Below are positions 9,470 to 21,300 of a DNA stretch of 64,000 bases, piece after piece. The stretch spans positions 40,618,651 to 40,682,650 of the forward strand of contig OX422218.1 in the NCBI GenBank assembly GCA_949130495.1. The letters run 5' to 3'. A model generated the notes under the pieces. That model searched no databases, was not told the DNA's origin, and saw nothing but the letters and a program-made list of their open reading frames with translations. Source of the DNA: Sambucus nigra (taxonomy: Eukaryota; Streptophyta; Magnoliopsida; Dipsacales; Adoxaceae). The position numbers and the translations under genes were made by a program. Positions within the stretch are counted from its first letter, which is position 1; every line of letters starts with the position of its first letter.

Positions 9470-9486
9470 ATATATATATATATATC
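9236..9486. other. GC-richer leader-like block with (CT)n and (TA)n
   Basis: From about 9290 the composition changes to C-rich (CCACCGGCCACCACCG and similar, 9362-9420), then (CT)n at 9435-9467 and TA repeats to about 9485. CT-rich tracts after a GC-rich stretch are common in plant 5' leaders. This could be the 5' leader of a CACTA-encoded or captured gene, but no open frame of useful length follows. Confidence 0.45.
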
Positions 9487-9650
9487 AGATCTTTGTCTAA
9501 TCGATTTTTGGGTTTAATCGATTGTTAAGATCTTTGTCTAATCGATTTTTTGGTTCGGTTTTTGGGTTTAATCAATTTTTCAGATCTTTGTCTAATCGAT
9601 TTTTGGGTTTAATCGATTTTTGGGGCTCGATTTTTAGGTTTCAAAAACGG
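9487..9650. repeat. Short tandem repeats of AGATCTTTGTCTAATCGATT
   Basis: AGATCTTTGTCTAATCGATT occurs at 9488, near 9530 and near 9583, interleaved with TTTGGGTTTAATCGATT phrases. The result is an imperfect array with a ~42-53 bp period that ends in the long TA tract. It may be intronic sequence of a degraded element. Confidence 0.8.
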
Positions 9651-9653
9651 CTT

Positions 9654-9655
<2 letters not shown>

Positions 9656-9746
<91 letters not shown>

Positions 9747-10073
9747 CATATAAATATACCTGATTATCATATATTTGATTATATACTGATATTTATATAT
9801 GATAATCATATATTTATATATATGATAATCATATATTTACATATATGATAATCATATATATATAATCATATAAATATATACTTATATAATATATACTGAT
9901 GTATTTATATAACCATATAATATATATACATTAGTATATACTGATATATATTATATGGTCATATAAATACATCAGTATATATTATATCGATATATTATAT
10001 CAGTATATATATATATCTGATTATATATATTGTTATATAGTTATATATGATCATATCTGATCATATATATATA

Positions 10074-10106
<33 letters not shown>
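9656..10106. repeat. 450-bp TA-dinucleotide and nested-palindrome block
   Basis: A pure TA run of about 89 bp (9656-9744) is followed by ATATATGATAATCATATAT-type palindromes and closed by another TA run at about 10075-10106. Such DNA is cruciform-prone and fragile. Its ORF encodes only alternating isoleucine and tyrosine and is not a gene. It lies about 165 bp outside the first satellite monomer. Confidence 0.95.
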
Positions 10107-10111
<5 letters not shown>

Positions 10112-10270
10112 ATTGCTATATTGTTCGTTGTATGTATTGTTATATTGTTCGTTGTATTATTTGTAATGAGTCAATTTTTGTTAGCAGTTATAATTTAATA
10201 GTGTGCAAGCTTTATATCATTTTTTGTTAACACTTATAATGTTGTGTGTTGTGTAAGGTGGTGTGTGTGA
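10107..10270. other. Junction DNA between AT block and satellite
   Basis: This unique-looking, T-rich sequence contains two copies of TATATTGTTCGTTGTAT (near 10117 and 10141). Satellite homology begins abruptly at about 10271 with CTCCCGACTTGAGTGTAC, mid-monomer, after TGTGTAAGGTGGTGTGTGTGA. No gene is seen. Confidence 0.7.
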
Positions 10271-12300
10271 CTCCCGACTTGAGTGTACAACGTAAATTTG
10301 CAAAAAATAGACTTAAGCATAAAAATATGCAATCGAAGGGTGAAAACATAAAACATCCACAAAACGGTCCCGTAAGAGTCACAAACACCTCGCACGGGAC
10401 CAATGTGACTCGTAGGAATCGACCGCGTAGTCACGGGGCTCCCGGTTTGAGTGTACGACGTAAATTTGCAAAAAATAGACTTAAGCATAAAAACATGCCA
10501 TCGAAGGCTGAAAACATAAAACAACCACAAAACGGTCCCGTAAGAGTCACAAACACCTCGCACGGGACCAATGTGACTCGTAGGAACCGACCGCGTAGTC
10601 ACGAGGCTCCCGGTTTGAGTGTACGACGTATATTTGCAAAAAATTAGACTTAAGCATAAAAACATGCCATCATAGGGTTAAAATGTAAAACAGCCACAAA
10701 ACGGTCCCGTAAGAGCCACGAACACCTCGCACGGGACCAATGCGACACGTAGGAACCGACCGCGTAGTCACGGGGCTCCCGGTTTGAGTGTACGGCGTGA
10801 ATTTACAAAAAATTAGACTTATGCATAAAAACATGCCATCGAAGGGTGAAAATGATAAACAACAACAAAACGGTCCCGTAAGAGTCACGAACACCTCGCA
10901 CGGGACCAATGTGACTAGTCGGAACCGACCGCGTAATCACGGGGCTCCCGATTTGAGTGTACGACGTGAATTTACAAAATATTAGAGTTATGCATAAAAA
11001 CATGCCATCGAAGGGTGAAAACGTTAAACATCCGAAAAACAGTACCGTAAGAGTCACGAACACCTCGCACGGGACAATGCGACTCCTAGGAACCGACCGC
11101 GTAGTCACGGGGCTCTCGGTTTGAGTGTACGACGTGAATTTGCAAAAAAATAACTTATGCATAAAAACATGCCATCGTAGGGTGAAAACGTAAAACAGCC
11201 ACAAAACGGTACCGTAAGAATCCCAAACACCTCGCACGGGACCAATGTGACTCGTAGGAACCGACTATGTAGTCACGGGGCTCCCGGTTTAAGTGTACAG
11301 CGTCAATTTGCAAAAAATTAGACTTAAGCATAAAAACATGCCATCGAAGGGTGAAAACATAAAATAGCAGCAAAACGGTCCCGTAAGAGTTACTAACACC
11401 TCGCACGGGACCAATGTGACTCTTAGGAACCAACCGCGTAGTCACGGGGCTCCCGGTTTGAGTGTACGACGTGAATTTGTAAAAAAATGGACTTAAGCAT
11501 ATAAACATTCCATCGAATGGTGAAAACGTTAAACAGCCACAAAACGGTACCGTAAGAGTTACGAACACCTTGCACGGGACCAATGCGACTCGTAGGAACC
11601 GGACCGCGTAGTCACGGGGCTCCCGGTTTGAGTGTTTGACGTGCATTTACAAAAAATTAGACTTATGCATAAAAACATGCCATCGAAGGGTGAAATCGTA
11701 AAATAACCACAAAACGGTACCGTAAGAGACACGAACACCTTGCACGGGACCAATGCGACTCGTAGGAACCGACCGCGTAGTCACGGTGCTCCCGATTTCA
11801 GTATACGACGTGAATTTGTAAAAAATTAGACTTAAGCATAAAAACATGGAATCGAAGGGTGAAAACGTAAAACAGCCACAAATTCATCCCGTAAGAGTCA
11901 CGAACAACTCGCACGGGACCAATGCGACTCATAGGAATGGACCGCGTAGTTACGGGGCTCCCGGTTTGAGTGTACGACGTGAATTTATAAAAAATTAGAC
12001 TTATACATAAAAGCATTCCATCGAAGGGTGAAAACGTAAAACAGCCACAAAACGATCCCGTAAGAGTCACGAACACCTCGCACGGGACCCATGTGACTCG
12101 TAGGAACCGACCGCGTAGTCACGGTGCTCCCGATTTGAGTGTACGACGTGAATTTGTAAAAAATTAGACTTAAGTATAAAAACATGGAATCAAAGGGTGA
12201 AAACGTAAAACAGCCACAAAACGGTACCGTAAGAGTCACGAATACCTCGCACGGGACCAATGCGACTCGTAGGAACCGATCGCGTAGTCACGGGAATCCC
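10271..12300 (+). repeat. Irregular edge monomers of the satellite
   Basis: About twelve monomers show no higher-order period and carry private variants: CGTAAATTTG or CGTATATTTG instead of CGTGAATTTG, CCATCATAGGGTTAAAATG near 10667, GTTAAACATCC near 11024, GGGACAATGCGACTCCTAGG near 11073, and GACTATGTAGTC near 11263. Heterogeneous edges are expected where unequal exchange homogenises less efficiently. The 10620-11350 part has relatives at 61.7-62.27 kb. Confidence 0.8.
10366..10411 (+). repeat. Interleaved inverted repeats within a monomer (example)
   Basis: In this first complete monomer, arm A GGTCCCGT (10366-10373), arm B GAGTCAC (10376-10382), arm A' ACGGGACC (10394-10401) and arm B' GTGACTC (10405-10411) occur in the order A-B-A'-B'. 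Both pairs are perfect complements, so a transcript could form either hairpin or an H-type pseudoknot. The pattern recurs across the array, but many monomers carry GGTACCGT or GCGACTC and lose one pair. Confidence 0.75.
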
Positions 12301-15300
12301 GATTTGAGTGTACGACGTGAATTTGCAAAAAATAGACTTATGCATAAAAACATGCCATCGAAGGGTGAAAATGTAAAACAGCCACAAAACGGTCCCTTAA
12401 GAGTCACGAGCACGTCGCACGGGACCAATGCGCTCGTAGGAACCGACCAAGTAGTCACGGGGCTCCCGATTTGCGTGTGTGCGACGTGAATTTGAAAAAA
12501 AATAGACTTATGCATAAAAACATGCCATCGAAGGGTGAAAACGTAAAACTGCCACAAAACGGTCCCGTAAGAGTCACGAATACCTCAAACGGGACCAATA
12601 CGACTCGTAGGAACCGACCACCCCGTAGTCACGGGACTCCCGGTTTGAGTGTACGACGTGAATTTGTAAAAAATTAGACTTGTGCATAAAAACATGCCAT
12701 CGAAGGGTGAAAACGTAAAACAGTCACGAACACCTCGCACGGGACCAATGTGACTCGTAGGAACCGACCGCGTAGTCACGGGGCTCCCGGTTTGAGTGTA
12801 CGGCGTGAATTGGCAAAAAATTAGACTTAAGCATAAAAACATGTCATCAAAGGGTGAAAACGTAAAACAGCCACACAAATCTACCGTAAGAGTCCCGAAC
12901 AGCTCACACGGGACCAATGCGACTCGTAGGAACTGATCGCGTAATCACGGGGATCCCGGTTTGAGTGTATGACGTGAATTTGTAAAAAATTAGACATAAG
13001 CATAAAAACAAGCCATCGATGGGTGAAAACGTAAAACAGCCACAAAACGGTCCCGTAAGAGTCACGAACACCTCGCACGGGACCAATGCGACTCGTAGGA
13101 ACCGATCGCGTAGTCACGGGAATCCCGGTTTAAGTGTACGACGGAAATTGCAAAAAATCGACTTATGCATAAAAACATGCCATCGAAGGGTGAAAACGTA
13201 AAACAACCACAAAATGGTCCCTTAAGAGTCACGAGCACGTCGCACGGGACCAATGAGACTCGTAGGAACCGGACCGCGTAGTCACGGGGCTCCCGGTTTG
13301 AGTGTTCGACGTGAATTTATAAAAAATTAGAATTATGCATAAAACATGCCATCGAAGGGTGAAAACGTAAAACAACCACAAAACGGTCCCGTAAGAGTCA
13401 CGAACACCTCGCAATGGACCAATGTGACTCGTAGGAACCGATCGCGTAGTCACGGTGCTACCGATTTGAGTGTACGGCGTGAATTTGCAAAAAATTAAAC
13501 TTAAGCATAAAAATATGGAATCGAAGGGTGAAAACGTAAAACAGCAACAAAACGGTACCGTAAGAGTCACGAACACCTCGCACGGGACCAATGTGTCTCG
13601 TAGGGACTGACCGCGTAGTCACGGAAATCCCGGTTTGAGTGTACGACGTGAATTTGCAAAAAAATAGACTTATGCATAAAAACATGCCATTGAAGGGTGA
13701 AAACATAAAAACGCTACAAAACGGTCCCGTAAGAGTCACGAGCACGTCACACGGGACCAATGCGACTCGTAGGAACCGACCGCGTAGTCACGGGGCTCCC
13801 GGTTTGAGTGTATGACGTGAAGTTGAAAAAAATTAGACTTAAGCATAAAAACATGCCATCGAAGAGTGAAAACGTAAAACTGCCACAAAACGGTCCCGTA
13901 AGAGTCACGATCACCTCGCACGGGACCAATGCGACTCGTAGGAACCGACCGCATAGTCAAGGGACTCCCGGTTTGAGTGTACGACGTGAATTTGCAAAAA
14001 ATTAGATTTGTGCATAAAAACATGTCATCGAAGGGTGAAAACGTAAAACATCCACAAAACGGTACCGTAACAGTCACGAACACCTCGCACGGGACCAATG
14101 TGACTCGTAGGAACCGACCACGTAGTCACGGGGCTCCCGGTTTGAGTGTACGGCGTGAAAACTCAAAAAATTAGACTTAAGCATAAAAACATGTCATCGA
14201 AGGGTGAAAACGTAAAACAACCACAAAACTCTACCGTAAGAGTCACGAACAGCTCGCACGGGACCAATGCGACTCGTAGGAACCGACCGCGTAGTCACTG
14301 GGATCCCGGTTTGAGTGTACGACGTGAATTTGTAAAAAAATTAGACTTAAGCATAAAAACATGCCATTGAAGGGTGAAAATGTAAAACAGCCACAAAACG
14401 GTACCGTAAGAGTCACAAACACCTCGCACGGGACCAATGCGACTCGTAGAAACCGATCGCGTAGTCACGGGAATCCCGATTTGAGTGTACGACGTGAATT
14501 TTTAAAAAATAGACTTATGCATAAAAACATGCCACCGAAGGGTGAAAATGTAAAACAGTCACAAAACGGTCCCTTAAGAGTCACGAGCACGTCGCACGGG
14601 ACCAATGCGACTCGTAGGAACCGACCAAGTAGTGACGGGGCTCCCGATTTGCGTATGTACGACGTGAATTTGAAAAAAATTAGACTTATGCATAAAAACA
14701 TGCCATCGAAGGGTGAAAACGTAAAACTGCCACAAAACGGTCCCGTAAGAGTCACGAACACCTCAAACGGGACCAATACGACTCGTAGGAACCGACCCCG
14801 TAGTCATGGGACTCCCGGTTTGAGTGTACGACGTGAATTTGTAAAAAATTAGACTTGTGCATAAAAACATGCCATCGAAGGGTGAAATCGTAAAACAGTC
14901 ACGAACACCTCGCACGGGACCAATGTGACTCGTAGGAACCGACCGCGTAGTCACGGGGCTCCCGGTTTGAGTGTACGGCGTGAATTGGCAAAAAATTAGA
15001 CTTAAGCATAAAAACATGTCATCAAAGGGTGAAAACGTAAAACAGCCACAAAACTCTACCGTAAGAGTCCCGAACACCTCACACGGGACCAATGCGACTC
15101 GTAGGAACCGATCACGTAATCACGGGGATCCCGGTTTGAGTGTACGACGTGAATTTGTAAAAAATTAGACATAAGCATAAAAACATGCATCGATGGGTGA
15201 AAACGTAAAACAACCACAAAACGGTCCCGTAAGAGTCACGAACACCTCGCACGGGACCAATGCGACTCGTAGGAACCGATCGCGTAGTCACGGGAATCCC

Positions 15301-18300
15301 GGTTTGAGTGTACGACGGAAATTGCAAAAAATTGACCTATGCATAAAAACATGCCATCGAAGGGTGAAAATGTAAAACAACCACAAAACGGTCCCTTAAG
15401 AGTCACGAGCACGTCGCACGGGACCAATGAGACTCGTAGGAACCGGACCGCGTAGTCACGGGGCTCCCGGTTTGAATGTTCGACGTGAATTTATAAAAAA
15501 TTAGAATTATGCATAAAACATGCCATCGAAGGGTGAAAACGTAAAACAACCACAAAACGGTCCCGTAAGAGTCACGAACACCTCGCAAGGGACCAATGTG
15601 ACTCGTAGGAACCGATCGCGTAGTCACGGTGCTACCGATTTGAGTGTACGGCGTGAATTTGCAAAAAATTAAACTTAAGCATAAAAATATGGAATCGAAG
15701 GGTGAAAACGTAAAACAGCAACAAAACGGTACCGTAAGAGTCACGAACACCTCGCACGGGACCAATGTGTCTCGTAGGGACTGACCGCGTAGTCACGGAA
15801 ATCCCGGTTTGAGTGTACGACGTGAATTTGCAAAAAAATAGACTTATGCATAAAAACATGCCATTGAAGGGTGAAAACATAAAAACGCTACAAAACGGTC
15901 CCGTAAGAGTCACGAGCACGTCACACGGGACCAATGCGACTCGTAGGAACCGACCGCGTAGTCACGGGGCTCCCGGTTTGAGTGTAGGACGTGAAGTTGA
16001 AAAAAATTAGACTTAAGCATAAAAACATGCCATCGAAGAGTGAAAACGTAAAACTGCCACAAAACGGTCCCATAAGAGTCACGATCACCTCGCACGGGAC
16101 CAATGCGACTCGTAGGAACCGACCGCATAGCCAAGGGACTCCCGGTTTGAGTGTACGACGTGAATTTGCAAAAAATTAGACTTGTGCATAAAAACATGTC
16201 ATCGAAGGGTGAAAACGTAAAACATCCACAAAACGGTACCGTAACAGTCACGAACACCTCGCACGGGACCAATGTGACTCGTAGGAACCGACCGCGTAGT
16301 CACGGGGCTCCCGGTTTGAGTGTACGGCGTGAAAACTCAAAAAATTAGACTTAAGCATAAAAACATGTCATCGAAGGGTGAAAACGTAAAACAACCACAA
16401 AACTCTACCGTAAGAGTCACGAACAGCTCGCACGGGACCAATGCGACTCGTAGGAACCGACCGCGTAGTCACTGGGATCCCGGTTTGAGTGTACGACGTG
16501 AATTTGTAAAAAAATTAGACTTAAGCATAAAAACATGCCATTGAAGGGTGAAAATGTAAAACAGCAACAAAACGGTACCGTAAGAGTCACAAACACCTCG
16601 CACGGGACCAATGCGACTCGTAGAAACCGATCGCGTAGTCACGGGAATCCCGATTTGAGTGTACGACGTGAATTTTCAAAAAATAGACTTATGCATAAAA
16701 ACATGCCACCGAAGGGTGAAAATGTAAAACAGTCACAAAACAGTCCCTTAAGAGTCATGAGCACGTCGCACGGGACCAATGCGACTCGTAGGAACCGACC
16801 AAGTAGTGACGGGGCTCCCGATTTGCGTATGTACGACGTGAATTTGAAAAAAATTAGACTTATGCATAAAAACATGCCATCGAAGGGTGAAAACGTAAAA
16901 CTGCCACAAAACGGTCCCGTAAGAGTCACGAACACCTCAAACGGGACCAATACGACTCGTAGGAACCGACCCCGTAGTCACGGGACTCCCGGTTTGAGTG
17001 TACGACGTGAATTTGTAAAAAATTAGACTTGTGCATAAAAACATGCCATCGAAGGGTGAAAACGTAAAACAGTCACGAACACCTCGCACGGGACCAATGT
17101 GACTCGTAGGAACCGACCGCGTAGTCACGGGGCTCCCGGTTTGAGTGTACGGCGTGAATTGGCAAAAAATTAGACTTAAGCATAAAAACATGTCATCAAA
17201 GGGTGAAAACGTAAAACAGCCACAAAACTCTACCGTAAGAGTCCCGAACACCTCACACGGGACCAATGCGACTCGTAGGAACCGATCGCGTAATCACGGG
17301 GATCCCGGTTTGAGTGTACGACGTGAATTTGTAAAAAATTAGACATAAGCATAAAAACATGCATCGATGGGTGAAAACGTAAAACAGCCACAAAACGGTC
17401 CCGTAAGAGTCACGAACACCTCGCACGGGACCAATGCGACTCGTAGGAACCGATCGCGTAGTCACGGGAATCCCGGTTTGAGTGTACGACGGAAATTGCA
17501 AAAAATTGACCTATGCATAAAAACATGCCATCGAAGGGTGAAAACGTAAAACAACCACAAAACGGTCCCTTAAGAGTCACGAGCACGTCGCACGGGACCA
17601 ATGAGACTCGTAGGAACCGGACCGCGTAGTCACGGGGCTCCCGGTTTGAGTGTTCGACGTGAATTTATAAAAAATTAGAATTATGCATAAAACATGCCAT
17701 CGAAGGGTGAAAACGTAAAACAACCACAAAACGGTCCCGTAAGAGTCACGAACACCTCGCAAGGGACCAATGTGACTCGTAGGAACCGATCGCGTAGTCA
17801 CGGTGCTACCGATTTGAGTGTACGGCGTGAATTTGCAAAAAATTAAACTTAAGCATAAAAATATGGAATCGAAGGGTGAAAACGTAAAACAGCAACAAAA
17901 CGGTACCGTAAGAGTCACGAACACCTCGCACGGGACCAATGTGTCTCGTAGGGACTGACCGCGTAGTCACGGAAATCCCGGTTTGAGTGTACGACGTGAA
18001 TTTGCAAAAAAATAGACTTATCCATAAAAACATGCCATTGAAGGGTGAAAACATAAAAACGCTACAAAACGGTCCCGTAAGAGTCACGAGCACGTCACAC
18101 GGGACCAATGCGACTCGTAGGAACCGACCGCGTAGTCACGGGGCTCCCGGTTTGAGTGTAGGACGTGAAGTTGAAAAAAATTAGACTTAAGCATAAAAAC
18201 ATGCCATCGAAGAGTGAAAACGCAAAACTGCCACAAAACGGTCCCGTAAGAGTCACGATCACCTCGCACGGGACCAATGCGACTCGTAGGAACCGACCGC

Positions 18301-21300
18301 ATAGTCAAGGGACTCCCGGTTTGAGTGTACGACGTGAATTTGCAAAAAATTAGACTTGTGCATAAAAACATGTCATCGAAGGGTGAAAACGTAAAACATC
18401 CACAAAACGGTACCGTAACAGTCACGAACACCTCGCACGGGACCAATGTGACTCGTAGGAACCGACCGCGTAGTCACGGGGCTCCCGGTTTGAGTGTACG
18501 GCGTGAAAACTCAAAAAATTAGACTTAAGCATAAAAACATGTCATCGAAGGGTGAAAACGTAAAACAACCACAAAACTCTACCGTAAGAGTCACGAACAG
18601 CTCGCACGGGACCAATGCGACTCGTAGGAACCGACCGCGTAGTCACTGGGATCCCGGTTTGAGTGTACGACGTGAATTTGTAAAAAAATTAGACTTAAGC
18701 ATAAAAACATGCCATTGAAGGGTGAAAATGTAAAACAGCCACAAAACGGTACCGTAAGAGTCACAAACACCTCGCACGGGACCAATGCGACTCGTAGAAA
18801 CCGATCGCGTAGTCACGGGAATCCCGATTTGAGTGTACGACGTGAATTTTCAAAAAATAGACTTATGCATAAAAACATGCCACCGAAGGGTGAAAATGTA
18901 AAACAGTCACAAAACAGTCCCTTAAGAGTCATGAGCACGTCGCACGGGACCAATGCGACTCGTAGGAACCGACCAAGTAGTGACGGGGCTCCCGATTTGC
19001 GTATGTACGACGTGAATTTGAAAAAAATTAGACTTATGCATAAAAACATGCCATCGAAGGGTGAAAACGTAAAACTGCCACAAAACGGTCCCGTAAGAGT
19101 CACGAACACCTCAAACGGGACCAATACGACTCGTAGGAACCGACCCCGTAGTCACGGGACTCCCGGTTTGAGTGTACGACGTGAATTTGTAAAAAATTAG
19201 ACTTGTGCATAAAAACATGCCATCGAAGGGTGAAAACGTAAAACAGTCACGAACACCTCGCACGGGACCAATGTGACTCGTAGGAACCGACCGCGTAGTC
19301 ACGGGGCTCCCGGTTTGAGTGTACGGCGTGAATTGGCAAAAAATTAGACTTAAGCATAAAAACATGTCATCAAAGGGTGAAAACGTAAAACAGCCACAAA
19401 ACTCTACCGTAAGAGTCCCGAACACCTCACACGGGACCAATGCGACTCGTAGGAACCGATCGCGTAATCACGGGGATCCCGGTTTGAGTGTACGACGTGA
19501 ATTTGTAAAAAATTAGACATAAGCATAAAAACATGCATCGATGGGTGAAAACGTAAAACAGCCACAAAACGGTCCCGTAAGAGTCACGAACACCTCGCAC
19601 GGGACCAATGCGACTCGTAGGAACCGATCGCGTAGTCACGGGAATCCCGGTTTGAGTGTACGACGGAAATTGCAAAAAATTGACCTATGCATAAAAACAT
19701 GCCATCGAAGGGTGAAAACGTAAAACAACCACAAAACGGTCCCTTAAGAGTCACGAGCACGTCGCACGGGACCAATGAGACTCGTAGGAACCGGACCGCG
19801 TAGTCACGGGGCTCCCGGTTTGAGTGTTCGACGTGAATTTATAAAAAATTAGAATTATGCATAAAACATGCCATCGAAGGGTGAAAACGTAAAACAACCA
19901 CAAAACGGTCCCGTAAGAGTCACGAACACCTCGCAAGGGACCAATGTGACTCGTAGGAACCGATCGCGTAGTCACGGTGCTACCGATTTGAGTGTACGGC
20001 GTGAATTTGCAAAAAATTAAACTTAAGCATAAAAATATGGAATCGAAGGGTGAAAACGTAAAACAGCAACAAAACGGTACCGTAAGAGTCACGAACACCT
20101 CGCACGGGACCAATGTGTCTCGTAGGGACTGACCGCGTAGTCACGGAAATCCCGGTTTGAGTGTACGACGTGAATTTGCAAAAAAATAGACTTATCCATA
20201 AAAACATGCCATTGAAGGGTGAAAACATAAAAACGCTACAAAACGGTCCCGTAAGAGTCACGAGCACGTCACACGGGACCAATGCGACTCGTAGGAACCG
20301 ACCGCGTAGTCACGGGGCTCCCGGTTTGAGTGTAGGACGTGAAGTTGAAAAAAATTAGACTTAAGCATAAAAACATGCCATCGAAGAGTGAAAACGCAAA
20401 ACTGCCACAAAACGGTCCCGTAAGAGTCACGATCACCTCGCACGGGACCAATGCGACTCGTAGGAACCGACCGCATAGTCAAGGGACTCCCGGTTTGAGT
20501 GTACGACGTGAATTTGCAAAAAATTAGACTTGTGCATAAAAACATGTCATCGAAGGGTGAAAACGTAAAACATCCACAAAACGGTACCGTAACAGTCACG
20601 AACACCTCGCACGGGACCAATGTGACTCGTAGGAACCGACCGCGTAGTCACGGGGCTCCCGGTTTGAGTGTACGGCGTGAAAACTCAAAAAATTAGACTT
20701 AAGCATAAAAACATGTCATCGAAGGGTGAAAACGTAAAACAACCACAAAACTCTACCGTAAGAGTCACGAACAGCTCGCACGGGACCAATGCGACTCGTA
20801 GGAACCGACCGCGTAGTCACTGGGATCCCGGTTTGAGTGTACGACGTGAATTTGTAAAAAAATTAGACTTAAGCATAAAAACATGCCATTGAAGGGTGAA
20901 AATGTAAAACAGCCACAAAACGGTACCGTAAGAGTCACAAACACCTCGCACGGGACCAATGCGACTCGTAGAAACCGATCGCGTAGTCACGGGAATCCCG
21001 ATTTGAGTGTACGACGTGAATTTTCAAAAAATAGACTTATGCATAAAAACATGCCACCGAAGGGTGAAAATGTAAAACAGTCACAAAACGGTCCCTTAAG
21101 AGTCACGAGCACGTCGCACGGGACCAATGCGACTCGTAGGAACCGACCAAGTAGTGACGGGGCTCCCGATTTGCGTATGTACGACGTGAATTTGAAAAAA
21201 ATTAGACTTATGCATAAAAACATGCCATCGAAGGGTGAAAACGTAAAACTGCCACAAAACGGTCCCGTAAGAGTCACGAACACCTCAAACGGGACCAATA

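Noticed and set aside
9609..9809. 66-codon minus-strand ORF of alternating I and Y
   Set aside because: It is pure translation of a TA dinucleotide tract.
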